From NCBI RefSeq assembly GCF_001543895.1, contig NZ_JYIJ01000019.1, forward strand, positions 682,001 to 746,000: a stretch of DNA of 64,000 bases, in the 5' to 3' direction. The position numbers and the translations under genes were made by a program. The DNA comes from Carbonactinospora thermoautotrophica. Its GTDB lineage: Bacteria; Actinomycetota; Actinomycetes; Streptomycetales; Carbonactinosporaceae. The notes under the pieces were generated by a model that was given only the letters and a program-made list of their open reading frames with translations, was not told where the DNA came from and did not search any database. Below are positions 26,085-33,934 of this stretch, one piece after another (the stretch's first letter is position 1; the number at the start of each line of letters is the position of its first letter).

Positions 26085-27005
26085 TCAGCAGGCGCCGATG
26101 GTCCAGGACGCCGCGTGCGCGGCACCGGGCTCGAGGACGACCAGGTCGGTGCCGGAGTTGAACGCGTCCGGCGGGCAGGTCATCGGCTCGACGGCCAGGC
26201 CGGCCCGGTCGAAGCGGGGCTCGGGCCGGTCGGCGGTGTGCACCTGGACCCAGGGCAGCACGGCCGGGTCCCAGCGCAGCTCCACGCCGCGTCCCTCCGC
26301 CGCGCGCACCCGCGCCCGGGCCAGGCCGTCCTCGCCCGGGCGCAGCCCGGTGTAGGCGAGGTCGATCCGGACGCCGCCCACCCGGCGCGGGGCGCGGAAG
26401 TCGTACCCCGTCCCCTCGACGGGGAGGACGGACCCGGTCGGCAGGAGGCGGTCCGGGGTGACCTCCAGGTACCGCTCGGCCGGGAGCTCCAGCTCCCAGT
26501 CGTCGACCCGGCCGGGGCCGGCCGTCAGGTAGGGGTGGGGCGCGATCCCGTACGGGGCGGGCTCGTCCACCCCGTTGGTCGCGGTGACCTTCGTGGTGAG
26601 CCCGCCGGGGCCGAGCCGGTGTTCGACGGTGATCAGCAAGGTGAACGGGTAGCCGGGGCTGGCGAAGAGCCGGTACGCGAGGACCACGTGATCCCCGCCC
26701 CGGTCCACCAGCCCGAAGGGGGCGAAGGCGACCAGGCCGTGTATGGCCGTGGCCCGGTCGACCTCGTTGACCGGCAGCTGGTGGGTCCGGCCGTGGAAGG
26801 TGTAGCGGCCGTCGGCGATCCGGTTGGGCCAGGGCGCCAGGATCGCGCCGCGGTACAGCGGCATCATCTCCGTCGCCTCGAACCCGGCGACCAGGTCGCG
26901 GCCCTCGTGCCGGAGCTGCCGCAGCGCCGCCCCGGCCTCGGTGACCACCGCGGTGTACCCGTCGCCGGCCAGCTCGTACTGGGTTCCGGTGTAGTCCTTG
27001 CCCAT
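26085..27005 (-). CDS. Aldose 1-epimerase family protein
   Basis: A 306-residue mutarotase-like enzyme interconverting alpha and beta anomers of sugars. The family signatures are LAPWPNRIADGRYTFHG, the catalytic His in ATAIHGLVAFAPF (about 90), YGIAPHPYLT with the second His (about 170), and the Glu near the C-terminus in AGLAVEPMTCPPDAFNSG. It is of the YihR/GalM-like actinobacterial group. The ATG at 27003-27005 is chosen as it starts the beta-sandwich; a longer frame runs into the promoter region of the tRNA. It appears monocistronic. Confidence 0.9.
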   Translation of the reverse strand: MGKDYTGTQYELAGDGYTAVVTEAGAALRQLRHEGRDLVAGFEATEMMPLYRGAILAPWPNRIADGRYTFHGRTHQLPVNEVDRATAIHGLVAFAPFGLVDRGGDHVVLAYRLFASPGYPFTLLITVEHRLGPGGLTTKVTATNGVDEPAPYGIAPHPYLTAGPGRVDDWELELPAERYLEVTPDRLLPTGSVLPVEGTGYDFRAPRRVGGVRIDLAYTGLRPGEDGLARARVRAAEGRGVELRWDPAVLPWVQVHTADRPEPRFDRAGLAVEPMTCPPDAFNSGTDLVVLEPGAAHAASWTIGAC

Positions 27006-27190
27006 CGTCCTTCGTCCTCGGTCGGGCCGCTCGACGCCGCACCGTAGGATCCCGTACCCGGCACGCAAGCCCGTCGCAGGCGGCTTGCGATACCCAGCCC
27101 GCGAGACGGTCTCGCCGATGCCTGAGTTGATGCCCCGGCCCGGGATCAACTACCCTTTGCCGATGGCAGTCCGGCGATGACGGACGGCAT

Positions 27191-27262
27191 GCGGGTGTAG
27201 TTCAGTGGCAGAATGCCAGCCTTCCCGGTTGGAGACGAAGGTTCGATTCCTTTCCACCCGCT
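27191..27262 (+). tRNA. tRNA-Gly (anticodon UCC) with abnormal features, or tRNA pseudogene
   Basis: The sequence folds with a perfect GCGGGTG/CACCCGC acceptor, a normal D arm and an anticodon stem CCAGC/GTTGG. The 7-base loop is CTTCCCG, giving anticodon TCC but C37 and G38 instead of the usual A37 A38. The T arm is GAAGG-TTCGATT-CCTTT, and one extra C lies between the T stem and the acceptor, making 72 bases versus 71 in the CCC tRNA. A strong terminator follows, so it is probably transcribed. Confidence 0.7.
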
Positions 27263-27270
27263 CCGATGAC

Positions 27271-27300
27271 GAAGGCCCCGAGCAGGCGCTCGGGGCCTTC
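27271..27300 (+). terminator. Terminator after the second tRNA-Gly
   Basis: Perfect 13-base stem (gaaggccccgagc / gctcggggccttc) with a 4-base loop, nine bases after the tRNA. Confidence 0.85.
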
Positions 27301-27328
27301 GCACGTCTCCGGGTGCTCCACCCGCGGC

Positions 27329-27754
27329 TCAGTACCCGGCGAGGCCGTACATGCTCGTGCCGTACATCATCTTCATGCCGAAGTTGATCAGATCCTCGAT
27401 GGCCTGGGGATCGAACATCACCCGGTGCTCGCCCTCGATGTCGAGGATGAGCCCGTACCCGGAGGGAAGCAGGTCGAGGATCTCCATCCCGGTGCCGGAG
27501 AAGTAGCGCGACTTCTCACCGTGGTACTTCCGCAACTCCTCCAGCGAGGAGAAGACCGGGATCATCGGTGGTTGCGTGTCGTGGAGGGCCAGGAACCCTG
27601 GGCGGTCGCCACGGGGGCAGTACACCTGCGACGCCAGGAACATCTGCTGGAAGTCGTGCTGGGACATGCGCCCGGTGGCGAACGCCTCCACCGCTTCGGT
27701 GAGCGTCTGGGGCACGCTCACCGGTCCGGGATCGACCGCCTGGTAGCCGTACAC
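27329..27754 (-). CDS. SseB-family protein
   Basis: A 141-residue protein with an SseB N-terminal-like domain: LTEAVEAFATGRMSQHDFQQ, VYCPRGDRPGFLALHDTQPP, IPVFSSLEELRKYHG and LLPSGYGLILDIEGEHRVMFDPQAI. Despite the name, drawn from an enterobacterial protein, actinobacterial members are cytosolic with unknown function, often near secretion or conditionally expressed loci. It is read toward the tRNA terminator and is divergent from the FadE5-like gene. The Met-rich, Gly-rich tail (GMKMMYGTSMYGLAGY) is unusual. Confidence 0.75.
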   Translation of the reverse strand: MYGYQAVDPGPVSVPQTLTEAVEAFATGRMSQHDFQQMFLASQVYCPRGDRPGFLALHDTQPPMIPVFSSLEELRKYHGEKSRYFSGTGMEILDLLPSGYGLILDIEGEHRVMFDPQAIEDLINFGMKMMYGTSMYGLAGY

Positions 27755-27831
27755 ACCTACAGAGGCTAGACGACTCCGGCCGGATCCCTCGCGCCGAGAG
27801 GGCTGGAGGGCCGTCTCAGGCGCTTGCCAAA

Positions 27832-27874
27832 GTTACCCACGAGTAGCATCATCGAGTTGTTACCGGCTAGTACG
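27832..27874 (+). promoter_or_regulatory. Two copies of a TetR-type operator motif before the acyl-CoA dehydrogenase gene
   Basis: GTTACCCACGAGTAG (27832-27846) and GTTACCGGCTAGTAC (27859-27873) are direct copies of one semi-palindrome, 27 bases apart. A third copy, GTTACTCGCGAGTAC, stands before the iron-sulfur oxidoreductase gene at 5634. The shape resembles binding sites of TetR-family fatty-acid regulators. The regulator gene is not in the window. Confidence 0.55.
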
Positions 27875-27900
27875 TGGATCAGGGACGACCGGAGACGCCA

Positions 27901-29733
27901 ATGGGTCACTACAAGTCCAACCTCCGCGACCTGGAGTTCAACCTCTTCGAGGTCTTCGGTCGCCAGGAGGTGCTGGGCAAGGCTCCGTACGCGGAGGTTG
28001 ACGTCGACACGGCGCGCAGCATCCTGTCGGAGGTGGAGCGGCTGGCCACCAATGAGCTGGCCGACTCGCTCCTGGACTCCGACCGGAACCCGCCGGTGTT
28101 CGACCCCAAGACGCACACCGCCCCGCTGCCGGAGTCGTTCAAGAAGTCCTACCAGGCCTGGGTGAACGCCGAGTGGTGGCGGCTGGACCTGCCGGAGGAA
28201 CTGGGCGGCACCGTGGTGCCCCCGTCGCTGCGGTGGGCGGTGCAGGAGTTGGTTCTCGGCGCCAACCCGGCGATCCACATGTACTGCTCCGGCCCCAGCT
28301 TCGCCCACGTGATCTGGCGGCTCGGCACCGAGGAACAGCGCAAGATCGCCCGTCAGATGGTGGAGAAGCAGTGGGGCGCCACCATGGTGCTGACCGAGCC
28401 CGACGCCGGCTCGGACGTCGGCGCCGGGCGGACCCGCGCCACCCAGCAGCCGGACGGCACCTGGCACATCGAGGGTGTCAAGCGCTTCATCACCAGCGGT
28501 GAGCACGACCTCGCCGACAACATCATCCACTTCGTGCTCGCCCGCCCCGACGGCGCCGGCCCCGGCACGAAGGGCCTGTCGCTGTTCCTGGTGCCCAAGT
28601 ACCTGTTCGACTGGGACACCGGCGAGCTCAAGGAGCGCAACGGCGTCTACGCCACCAACGTCGAGAAGAAGATGGGCCTGAAGGTCTCCAACACCTGTGA
28701 GATGACCTTCGGGGCCGACCGCCCGGCCGTGGGCTACCTGCTCGGCGAGGTGCACGACGGCATCCGGCAGATGTTCATGATCATCGAGTTCGCCCGGATG
28801 ATGGTCGGCACCAAGGCGATCGCCACGCTGTCGACCGGGTACCTGAACGCCCTGGAGTTCGCCAAGACCCGCGTGCAGGGCCCGGACCTGACCCGGATGA
28901 CGGACAAGACCGCGCCGAAGGTGACGATCATCCACCACCCCGAGGTGCGGCGGTCCCTGATGCTGCAGAAGGCGTACGCCGAGGCGCTGCGGGCGCTGTA
29001 CCTCTACACCGCGTGCGTCCAGGACGACGCCTGGTCGGCGACGCTGCAGGGCAAGGTCGACGAGGACGCCGAACGGTACAACGACCTGCTGCTGCCGATC
29101 GTCAAGGGCTTCGGCTCGGAGAAGTCGTACGCGCTGCTCGCCGACGCGCTGCAGATCTTCGGCGGCTCGGGGTACCTGCAGGACTACCCGCTGGAGCAGT
29201 ACATCCGGGACGCCAAGATCGACACCCTGTACGAGGGCACCACCGCGATCCAGAGCATGGACCTGTTCTTCCGCAAGATCGTGCGGGACAAGGGCCAGGC
29301 GCTCATGCGGCTCAACAACGAGATCCAGAGCTTCATCAACGCCGGCGGCGAGTCCGGCGACGACTTCGCCGAGGAGCGCAGGCTGCTCGCGAAGGCGCTG
29401 GAGGACGTCCAGGGCATCGTCGGCGCCATGGTCGGCCAGCTCACCTCCGCCGGTGAGGACCCCAAGAACATCTACAAGGTCGGCCAGAACACCGTCCGCC
29501 TGCTGATGTGCATGGGTGACCTGATCTGCGGCTGGCTGCTGCTGCGCCAGGCCGAGGTGGCCAAGGCGAAGCTGGCGGAGGGCCCGAGCGAACGCGACGA
29601 GCACTTCTACCAGGGCAAGATCGCCGCGGCCCGGTTCTTCGCCCGGACCGTGCTCCCGACCATCACCCCGCAGCGCCGGATCGCCGAGTCGATCGACAAC
29701 GCGCTGATGGAGGTGGCCGAAGCGGCCTTCTGA
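27901..29733 (+). CDS. Acyl-CoA dehydrogenase, FadE5-like
   Basis: A 610-residue large acyl-CoA dehydrogenase, catalysing FAD-dependent alpha-beta desaturation of acyl-CoA in fatty-acid oxidation. It begins [20 protein letters not shown], nearly the start of mycobacterial FadE5, whose length (about 611) it matches. Family features are [20 protein letters not shown] (about 160), [15 protein letters not shown], the long middle insertion before the C-terminal helical domain, [32 protein letters not shown] and [17 protein letters not shown] with the catalytic-base region. The ATG at 27901 is preferred over an upstream in-frame ATG. Two operator-like motifs precede it; a strong hairpin follows. 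Confidence 0.93.
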   Translation: MGHYKSNLRDLEFNLFEVFGRQEVLGKAPYAEVDVDTARSILSEVERLATNELADSLLDSDRNPPVFDPKTHTAPLPESFKKSYQAWVNAEWWRLDLPEELGGTVVPPSLRWAVQELVLGANPAIHMYCSGPSFAHVIWRLGTEEQRKIARQMVEKQWGATMVLTEPDAGSDVGAGRTRATQQPDGTWHIEGVKRFITSGEHDLADNIIHFVLARPDGAGPGTKGLSLFLVPKYLFDWDTGELKERNGVYATNVEKKMGLKVSNTCEMTFGADRPAVGYLLGEVHDGIRQMFMIIEFARMMVGTKAIATLSTGYLNALEFAKTRVQGPDLTRMTDKTAPKVTIIHHPEVRRSLMLQKAYAEALRALYLYTACVQDDAWSATLQGKVDEDAERYNDLLLPIVKGFGSEKSYALLADALQIFGGSGYLQDYPLEQYIRDAKIDTLYEGTTAIQSMDLFFRKIVRDKGQALMRLNNEIQSFINAGGESGDDFAEERRLLAKALEDVQGIVGAMVGQLTSAGEDPKNIYKVGQNTVRLLMCMGDLICGWLLLRQAEVAKAKLAEGPSERDEHFYQGKIAAARFFARTVLPTITPQRRIAESIDNALMEVAEAAF

Positions 29734-29744
29734 CCCGAGACCCC

Positions 29745-29778
29745 GAGGGCCGCCACCCGCATCGGGGTGGCGGCCCTC
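29745..29778. terminator. Terminator between convergent acyl-CoA dehydrogenase and glycosyltransferase genes
   Basis: Perfect 14-base stem (gagggccgccaccc / gggtggcggccctc) with a 6-base loop starting 12 bases after the dehydrogenase stop; it can also serve the convergent gene ending at 29812. Confidence 0.82.
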
Positions 29779-29811
29779 CCGTGTGACCCGAGTCCCCGCG
29801 CGCCGGCCGCG

Positions 29812-30966
29812 TCAACCGGGGGAGGGAACTCCTCGGGAAGGTCGAAGGCTGCCGGCGCCGGCCTGTTCCTGAGCGCGCTCGGTGCGGTAGCCGAACAGTT
29901 CCAGGGCCGCCGCCACGACCTCGGACGCCGGCACCTCCGCCACGAACGACTCCCGGTGCCGGCAGCCGGCGCCCCCGCCCCGCGCCGGGTACAGGTCGCG
30001 GGTGCAGTTCACGCCGCACACCGGGCAGTGGATCCGCCAGGAGATCTGCGGCCGGTGCCGGTCCCGGGTCATCGGGCCGGCGTTGATCAGGTTGCCGCAC
30101 CAGTAGACGCCCACCGTCGCCGCGCCCACCGCCCGGGCCACGTGCAGCGGGCCGGTGTCGTTGGCGACCACGACCGCGCACCGCGCGTACAGGGCGGCCA
30201 GCCCGCCGATGGAGAGCCGCCCGGCCAGGTCGAGCGCCGGGCGGCGCATCTCGCCGGCCACCTGCCGGACCAGCTCGGCCTCGCCCGGCGTCCCGGTGAT
30301 CACCACGGCCGCGCCCGCCTCGGCCAGCGCGTCCCCGACCTCGGCGAATCTCTCGGCCGGCCAGCGTCGTCGCGGGTCGCCCGCGCCCGGGTGCAGGGCC
30401 GCCAGCGGCCGCCCGTCCAGCAGCGCTCCCAGCAGCTCGGCGACCTCGCGTACGTCCCGGCCGGTGAGCTCCAGGACCGGCTCGACCCCGACCGGCTGGG
30501 CGCCCACCAGGCCGACGACTTCGAGGAAGCGGAAGACCTCCGGCTGGTAGTACACGTACCGGATCCAGCGGTCCAGCGGGGGTGCGTCATCGGCCCGGCA
30601 GCCGGCCGTGACCCGGGCGCCGAGCGCGCTCACCAGCGGGTTGGCATGCCGGCCGCCGCCGTGCAACTGCAGGGCCAGGTCGAACCGCTCGGCCCGCAGG
30701 CGCGCCAGGAACCGCCGTAGCGCCGGGCTCTCCGGCTCGCCCTCAGGCGCGGTCAGGTCCGTCGGCACGACCTCGACCCGGTCCACCGGCCCCGGGCGCC
30801 CGGCCAGGAAATCCGCGTGCCACTCCTTGCCGAGCAGGACGATCTCGGCCTCGGGGTACGCGGCGCGCAGCGCGTCCAGGGCGGGCAGGGCCATGATGAA
30901 GTCGCCGAGCGCGTTCGCCCGCAGGACCGCGATCTTCCGTACCCCTGGGACCAGCGCCCCCGCCAT
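29812..30966 (-). CDS. Glycosyltransferase family 9 protein (heptosyltransferase-like)
   Basis: A 384-residue GT-B glycosyltransferase of the ADP-heptose:LPS heptosyltransferase family. The N-terminal motif is IAVLRANALGDFIMALPALDAL, then VLLGKEWHADFL, DLALQLHGGGRHANP, the nucleotide-binding PLAALHPGAGDPRRRWPAERF (about 215) and VVANDTGPLHVARAVGAATVG (about 285). Actinomycetes lack LPS, so it probably acts on a different glycan; the cysteine-rich insertion CPVCGVNCTRDLYPARGGGAGC near the C-terminus may bind metal. ATG 30964-30966 follows GGAGGTGG. It lies downstream of the thioredoxin-NHL gene across a hairpin. Confidence 0.87.
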   Translation of the reverse strand: MAGALVPGVRKIAVLRANALGDFIMALPALDALRAAYPEAEIVLLGKEWHADFLAGRPGPVDRVEVVPTDLTAPEGEPESPALRRFLARLRAERFDLALQLHGGGRHANPLVSALGARVTAGCRADDAPPLDRWIRYVYYQPEVFRFLEVVGLVGAQPVGVEPVLELTGRDVREVAELLGALLDGRPLAALHPGAGDPRRRWPAERFAEVGDALAEAGAAVVITGTPGEAELVRQVAGEMRRPALDLAGRLSIGGLAALYARCAVVVANDTGPLHVARAVGAATVGVYWCGNLINAGPMTRDRHRPQISWRIHCPVCGVNCTRDLYPARGGGAGCRHRESFVAEVPASEVVAAALELFGYRTERAQEQAGAGSLRPSRGVPSPG

Positions 30967-30984
30967 CCGCCACCTCCATAGGCA

Positions 30985-31014
30985 CGCCTCGGGGTTGCTT
31001 CCTACCCCGAGGCG
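30985..31014 (-). terminator. Terminator downstream of the thioredoxin-NHL gene
   Basis: An 11-base perfect stem (cgcctcggggt / accccgaggcg) with an 8-base loop, about 50 bases past the stop of the gene ending at 31065 and just before the glycosyltransferase ribosome site. Confidence 0.65.
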
Positions 31015-31064
31015 GCCGGCCAAACGTGACAGCCCGGCGCTGTTGCCGGGGCAGCGCGGCACGG

Positions 31065-32882
31065 TCAGGCGTCCAAGCCGCGCAGGACCAGGGCGAGGCG
31101 GCTGGCTCCCTCCGGGGTCACCCGGACCGGGATGCCCCAGTCCTGCTGGTGGACGTGGCAGGCCGGGAACTCCCCCTCCTCGTCGCAGGAAGCGGCCATC
31201 GCGGACACGTGCAGGACCCCGCCGTCCACGCGGTCGGACAGCACGAGGCGGCGCGCCAGGTCGGGGCCGGCGCCGGCGCCCTCGACGAGCAGCTCCGGTG
31301 GGCTGGCCGAGACCAGCAGGCGGGTCGCCGGGCCGTACCGCTCGTCCAGCTTCTGGCCGGTCGGCGGCGTGAACACGACCTCCAACCGGAATTCGCCGGC
31401 CGCCACGTCGGTGGGGGGCCGTTGGGTGCGGTGCGCCGGCCCGTGCACGCGGGCCGCCTCCTCCGGCAGCCGGATCCGGGTGAGCCGGTGCGCGGCCGAC
31501 TCGACCACGAGCAGGTCGGAGGAGATCACGACCGCGTCCGAGGGCTCCGCAAGACCGGTCGCCAGCGTGGTGACCTCGCCCGTGGCCGGGTCGTACCGGC
31601 GTACCGCGCCGTTGTAGGTGTCCAGCACGGCCACCGAGCCGTCGGGCAGCACCGTCACCCCGAGCGGGTGCTGGAACAGCGCCTGGTCGGCCGGTCCGTC
31701 CCGGTGCCCGAAGTCGAACAGGCCGGTGCCGACCGCGGTGCCCACCCGCCCCTCCGCCAGGTACCGCAACGCGGAGGTCTCCGAGTCGGCCAGCCACAGC
31801 GTGCGCCCGTCCGCGCTCACCGCCAGCCCCGAGGTCTGCGCGAACCACGCTTCCCGCACCGGCCCGTCCACCAGGCCCTCGTTCGTGGTCCCGGCCAGCA
31901 CCTCCACGGTGCCGGCGAGCGGGTCGAACGCCCACAGCTGGTGCACGCCCGCCATCGCGACCGCCACACGGCCGTCGTACCAGGCGACGTCCCACGGCGA
32001 GGACAACGAAACCTCGCGGGCGGCCCCGGACGTCGGCTCGCCCTGCCACCACTGCCGCCCGGTGCCGGCCAGGGTGCGCACCTCGCCGGTCGCCAGGGTC
32101 ACCCCGCGCAGCGCGTGGTTGACCGTGTCGGCGACCACCACGTCGTACCCGACCCGCCCGGCCACCTCGGGCGGCAGCGCGCACAGGCCCTGCGGCTCGG
32201 AGAACCGCGCCCGCTCCGGCCCGCCGTCCACCAGGCCGCGCTCGCCGTCCCCGATCCGCCGCAGCACGGTCTCGGCGTCCCCGGCCAGCTCGACCAGCGA
32301 GTGGTGACCGGAGTCCGACACCAGGTAGGTGCCGCCGGGCAGCGCCAGCACCTTGCCGGGGAAGCGCAGCTCGGTCTGGATCGCGGGCGGCGGCGCGTAC
32401 GGGCTGTCGCCGCGGCGCAGCGTGCCCTTGGCCTCGTGCTCGGCGACCAGCTCGGCGAGCAGGGCGTCCAGGCCGTGCGCGTGCCCCTCCCCGGCCATCT
32501 GGGCGACGACGTACCCCTCCGGGTCGATGACCGTGAGGGTCGGCCAGGCACGGACCGCGTACTGCTTCCACGTGACCAGCTCGGGGTCGTCCAGGACCGG
32601 GTGGCGCACGTCGTACCGCTCGACCGCCGCGACGAGCGCGTCGTGGTCGGCCTCGTGGGCGAACTTCGGCGAGTGCACGCCGATGACGACGAGCACGTCG
32701 CGGTACTTCTCCTCCAGCGGCCGCAGCTCGTCGAGCACGTGCAGGCAGTTGATACAGCAGAAGGTCCAGAAGTCGAGGACTACGCAACGGCCCCGCAGGT
32801 CGGCCAGGGTCAGCGGCTTCTCGGTGTTGATCCAGGCGCGACCCCTGAGCTCGGGTGCGCGGAGGCGGACACGCTTGGGCAT
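31065..32882 (-). CDS. Thioredoxin-like domain and NHL-repeat protein
   Basis: A 605-residue two-domain protein. Residues 1-165 are a TlpA/AhpC-type thioredoxin fold with VVLDFWTFCCINCLHVLDEL (active-site region CCINC) and VRAWPTLTVIDPEGYVV. Residues 185-480 form an NHL beta-propeller (repeats such as GTYLVSDSGHHSLVEL, YDVVVADTVNHALRGV, VAVLDTYNGAVRRYDPATGEV). The C-terminal 120 residues are a beta-rich domain. The layout matches the NHLRC2-type family conserved from bacteria to animals, whose function is unsettled. There is no signal peptide, so it is cytosolic. ATG 32880-32882. Confidence 0.9.
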   Translation of the reverse strand: MPKRVRLRAPELRGRAWINTEKPLTLADLRGRCVVLDFWTFCCINCLHVLDELRPLEEKYRDVLVVIGVHSPKFAHEADHDALVAAVERYDVRHPVLDDPELVTWKQYAVRAWPTLTVIDPEGYVVAQMAGEGHAHGLDALLAELVAEHEAKGTLRRGDSPYAPPPAIQTELRFPGKVLALPGGTYLVSDSGHHSLVELAGDAETVLRRIGDGERGLVDGGPERARFSEPQGLCALPPEVAGRVGYDVVVADTVNHALRGVTLATGEVRTLAGTGRQWWQGEPTSGAAREVSLSSPWDVAWYDGRVAVAMAGVHQLWAFDPLAGTVEVLAGTTNEGLVDGPVREAWFAQTSGLAVSADGRTLWLADSETSALRYLAEGRVGTAVGTGLFDFGHRDGPADQALFQHPLGVTVLPDGSVAVLDTYNGAVRRYDPATGEVTTLATGLAEPSDAVVISSDLLVVESAAHRLTRIRLPEEAARVHGPAHRTQRPPTDVAAGEFRLEVVFTPPTGQKLDERYGPATRLLVSASPPELLVEGAGAGPDLARRLVLSDRVDGGVLHVSAMAASCDEEGEFPACHVHQQDWGIPVRVTPEGASRLALVLRGLDA

Positions 32883-32922
32883 GCCGCCATCCTCGCACTC
32901 GGGTTCACGGGCCGGTCCGGGA

Positions 32923-33597
32923 TCACCGCGGGCGGTCCTTCAGCTCGATCTCGAAGTCCCGCACCATCGCGGTGGTTAGCTGAGGCAGTTGGTCGGGATC
33001 GACGATCACACGTCGCAGGGAAGCCAGTCCCCTGACCTCCTCAAGGTTGTTTCCCCGTAGGTCGCAGCCGCGCAGGTCGCAGCCGATGAATTCGGTACCC
33101 GCGAGAGAGCATGAGACGAATACGGAGCCTGGCAGCCTCGCGGCTTCAAAGGTCGACTCTCGAAATGAGCAGTTGACGAACGCGAGACCGCCGACGGCCC
33201 GGAATCCTTGAAGGTACGAGTAGTCGAAGCGGCACCCTTCGAAGATCACATCTTTGGCTGTCACGCCGGTGAGGTTCGCGCCAAGGAATTTGCAGCCGGC
33301 GAACGAGCAGCGATCAATCTTGATGTCGTTCCATCGAGAAGATGAGAAATCAACGCCGCTGAAGATATCACCGGTGAGGCGAGATTTGCTAAGAACCGAA
33401 TTCGTGAAGGTAACGCCGCTAAGGTGGCTATGCGTGATGCCGCTTGCTTCGACCTGCATCCGGGACCATTCAGCGTCCTGGACGATGACGTCATCCAGAG
33501 AACTTCCAGGCGCTGGAGGCCGGCTGATCTCTGTCTTACCCGTCGGATCACCGTCCGGGAGAAGAACACTCACATCCCGAATCCTATATGTGTCCAT
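32923..33597 (-). CDS. Pentapeptide-repeat protein
   Basis: A 224-residue protein whose middle (about 50-190) is a right-handed quadrilateral beta-helix of pentapeptide repeats A(D/N)LxX, for example LSGVTFTNSVLSKSRLTGDI, CSFAGCKFLGANLTGVTAKD, GTEFIGCDLRGCDLRGNNLE. Some pentapeptide proteins (Qnr, McbG, AlbG) mimic DNA and protect gyrase from drugs or peptide toxins. It lies 67 bases downstream of the putative cyclophane-peptide precursor on the same strand, across an 11-base hairpin, and could be its immunity protein; this is inference. A TATAGT box and AGGG precede the ATG, so it may also have its own promoter. AT-richer than flanking housekeeping genes. Confidence 0.85.
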   Translation of the reverse strand: MDTYRIRDVSVLLPDGDPTGKTEISRPPAPGSSLDDVIVQDAEWSRMQVEASGITHSHLSGVTFTNSVLSKSRLTGDIFSGVDFSSSRWNDIKIDRCSFAGCKFLGANLTGVTAKDVIFEGCRFDYSYLQGFRAVGGLAFVNCSFRESTFEAARLPGSVFVSCSLAGTEFIGCDLRGCDLRGNNLEEVRGLASLRRVIVDPDQLPQLTTAMVRDFEIELKDRPR

Positions 33598-33618
33598 GTC
33601 GTCACCCTAACTATAGGC

Positions 33619-33648
33619 GTGTGCCCCCGCAACTACACGGGGGCACAC
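33619..33648 (-). terminator. Hairpin between precursor and pentapeptide-repeat genes
   Basis: Perfect 11-base stem (gtgtgcccccg / cgggggcacac) with an 8-base loop, 15 bases after the TAG that ends the peptide core. Such a hairpin commonly raises precursor mRNA levels relative to downstream genes. Confidence 0.7.
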
Positions 33649-33663
33649 CGCCACTCGTTCAAG

Positions 33664-33934
33664 CTACTTCTTCTTGTTCCAATTGTCCCAGGTCCTACGA
33701 TTGTCCCAGGGCTTTCCGCCTCCGGACTTGTTCCAGTTATCCCATGTCCTGCTGTTGTCGAACTTATTTCCCAAGTTCTTGTTCCCTGACTTCGACTTGT
33801 CGTCGTTTTCGCTTATTTCCCAAGTTCTTGTTCCCTGACTTCGACTTGTCGTCGTTTTCGCTCTCGACGTGATCGGCCATCAGGTCGAGCAGAGTTTCCG
33901 AGCTTGACGTTTCAAGTCTGTCTAATACGGTCAC
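33664..33934 (-). pseudogene. Multi-cyclophane-type RiPP precursor peptide, frameshifted by a 49-bp duplication
   Basis: The reading frame starts with GTG 33934 (GGAAGGAG six bases before; an ATG two codons earlier has no spacing) and gives a leader MTVLDRLETSSSETLLDLMA, then DHVESENDDKSKSGNKNLGNK. After this the sequence repeats 49 bases exactly, shifting frame and stopping at 33764-33766. If one repeat copy is removed the frame continues to the TAG at 33664 and encodes a 73-residue precursor with a core FDN...WDNWN...WDN...WDNWNKKK. Aromatic-Asp-Asn triplets separated by basic/Gly spacers are the pattern modified by radical SAM three-residue cyclophane enzymes. Its start lies inside the 3' end of the maturase gene, which supports pairing. 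I call it a broken gene, with the caveat that the repeat could be an assembly artefact. Confidence 0.72.
33763..33860. repeat. Perfect 49-bp tandem duplication inside the RiPP precursor gene
   Basis: Copies at 33763-33811 and 33812-33860 are identical at all 49 bases, starting cttatttcccaagttc. Because 49 is not a multiple of three, the second copy moves the WDN-rich core out of the leader frame. The absence of any mismatch indicates a recent event or an artefact. Confidence 0.95.

Noticed and set aside
29812-32898. Single 1028-codon frame covering glycosyltransferase and thioredoxin-NHL region on the minus strand
   Set aside because: Its upstream part is an antisense/alternate-frame shadow of the NHL gene with Arg/Gly-rich nonsense; the real glycosyltransferase starts at 30966 behind a GGAGG site.
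33664-33860. Programmed ribosomal frameshift to express the WDN core
   Set aside because: A +1 shift near the copy junction would work, but no slippery heptamer, stop-codon context or stimulatory structure is evident; duplication-caused inactivation is simpler.
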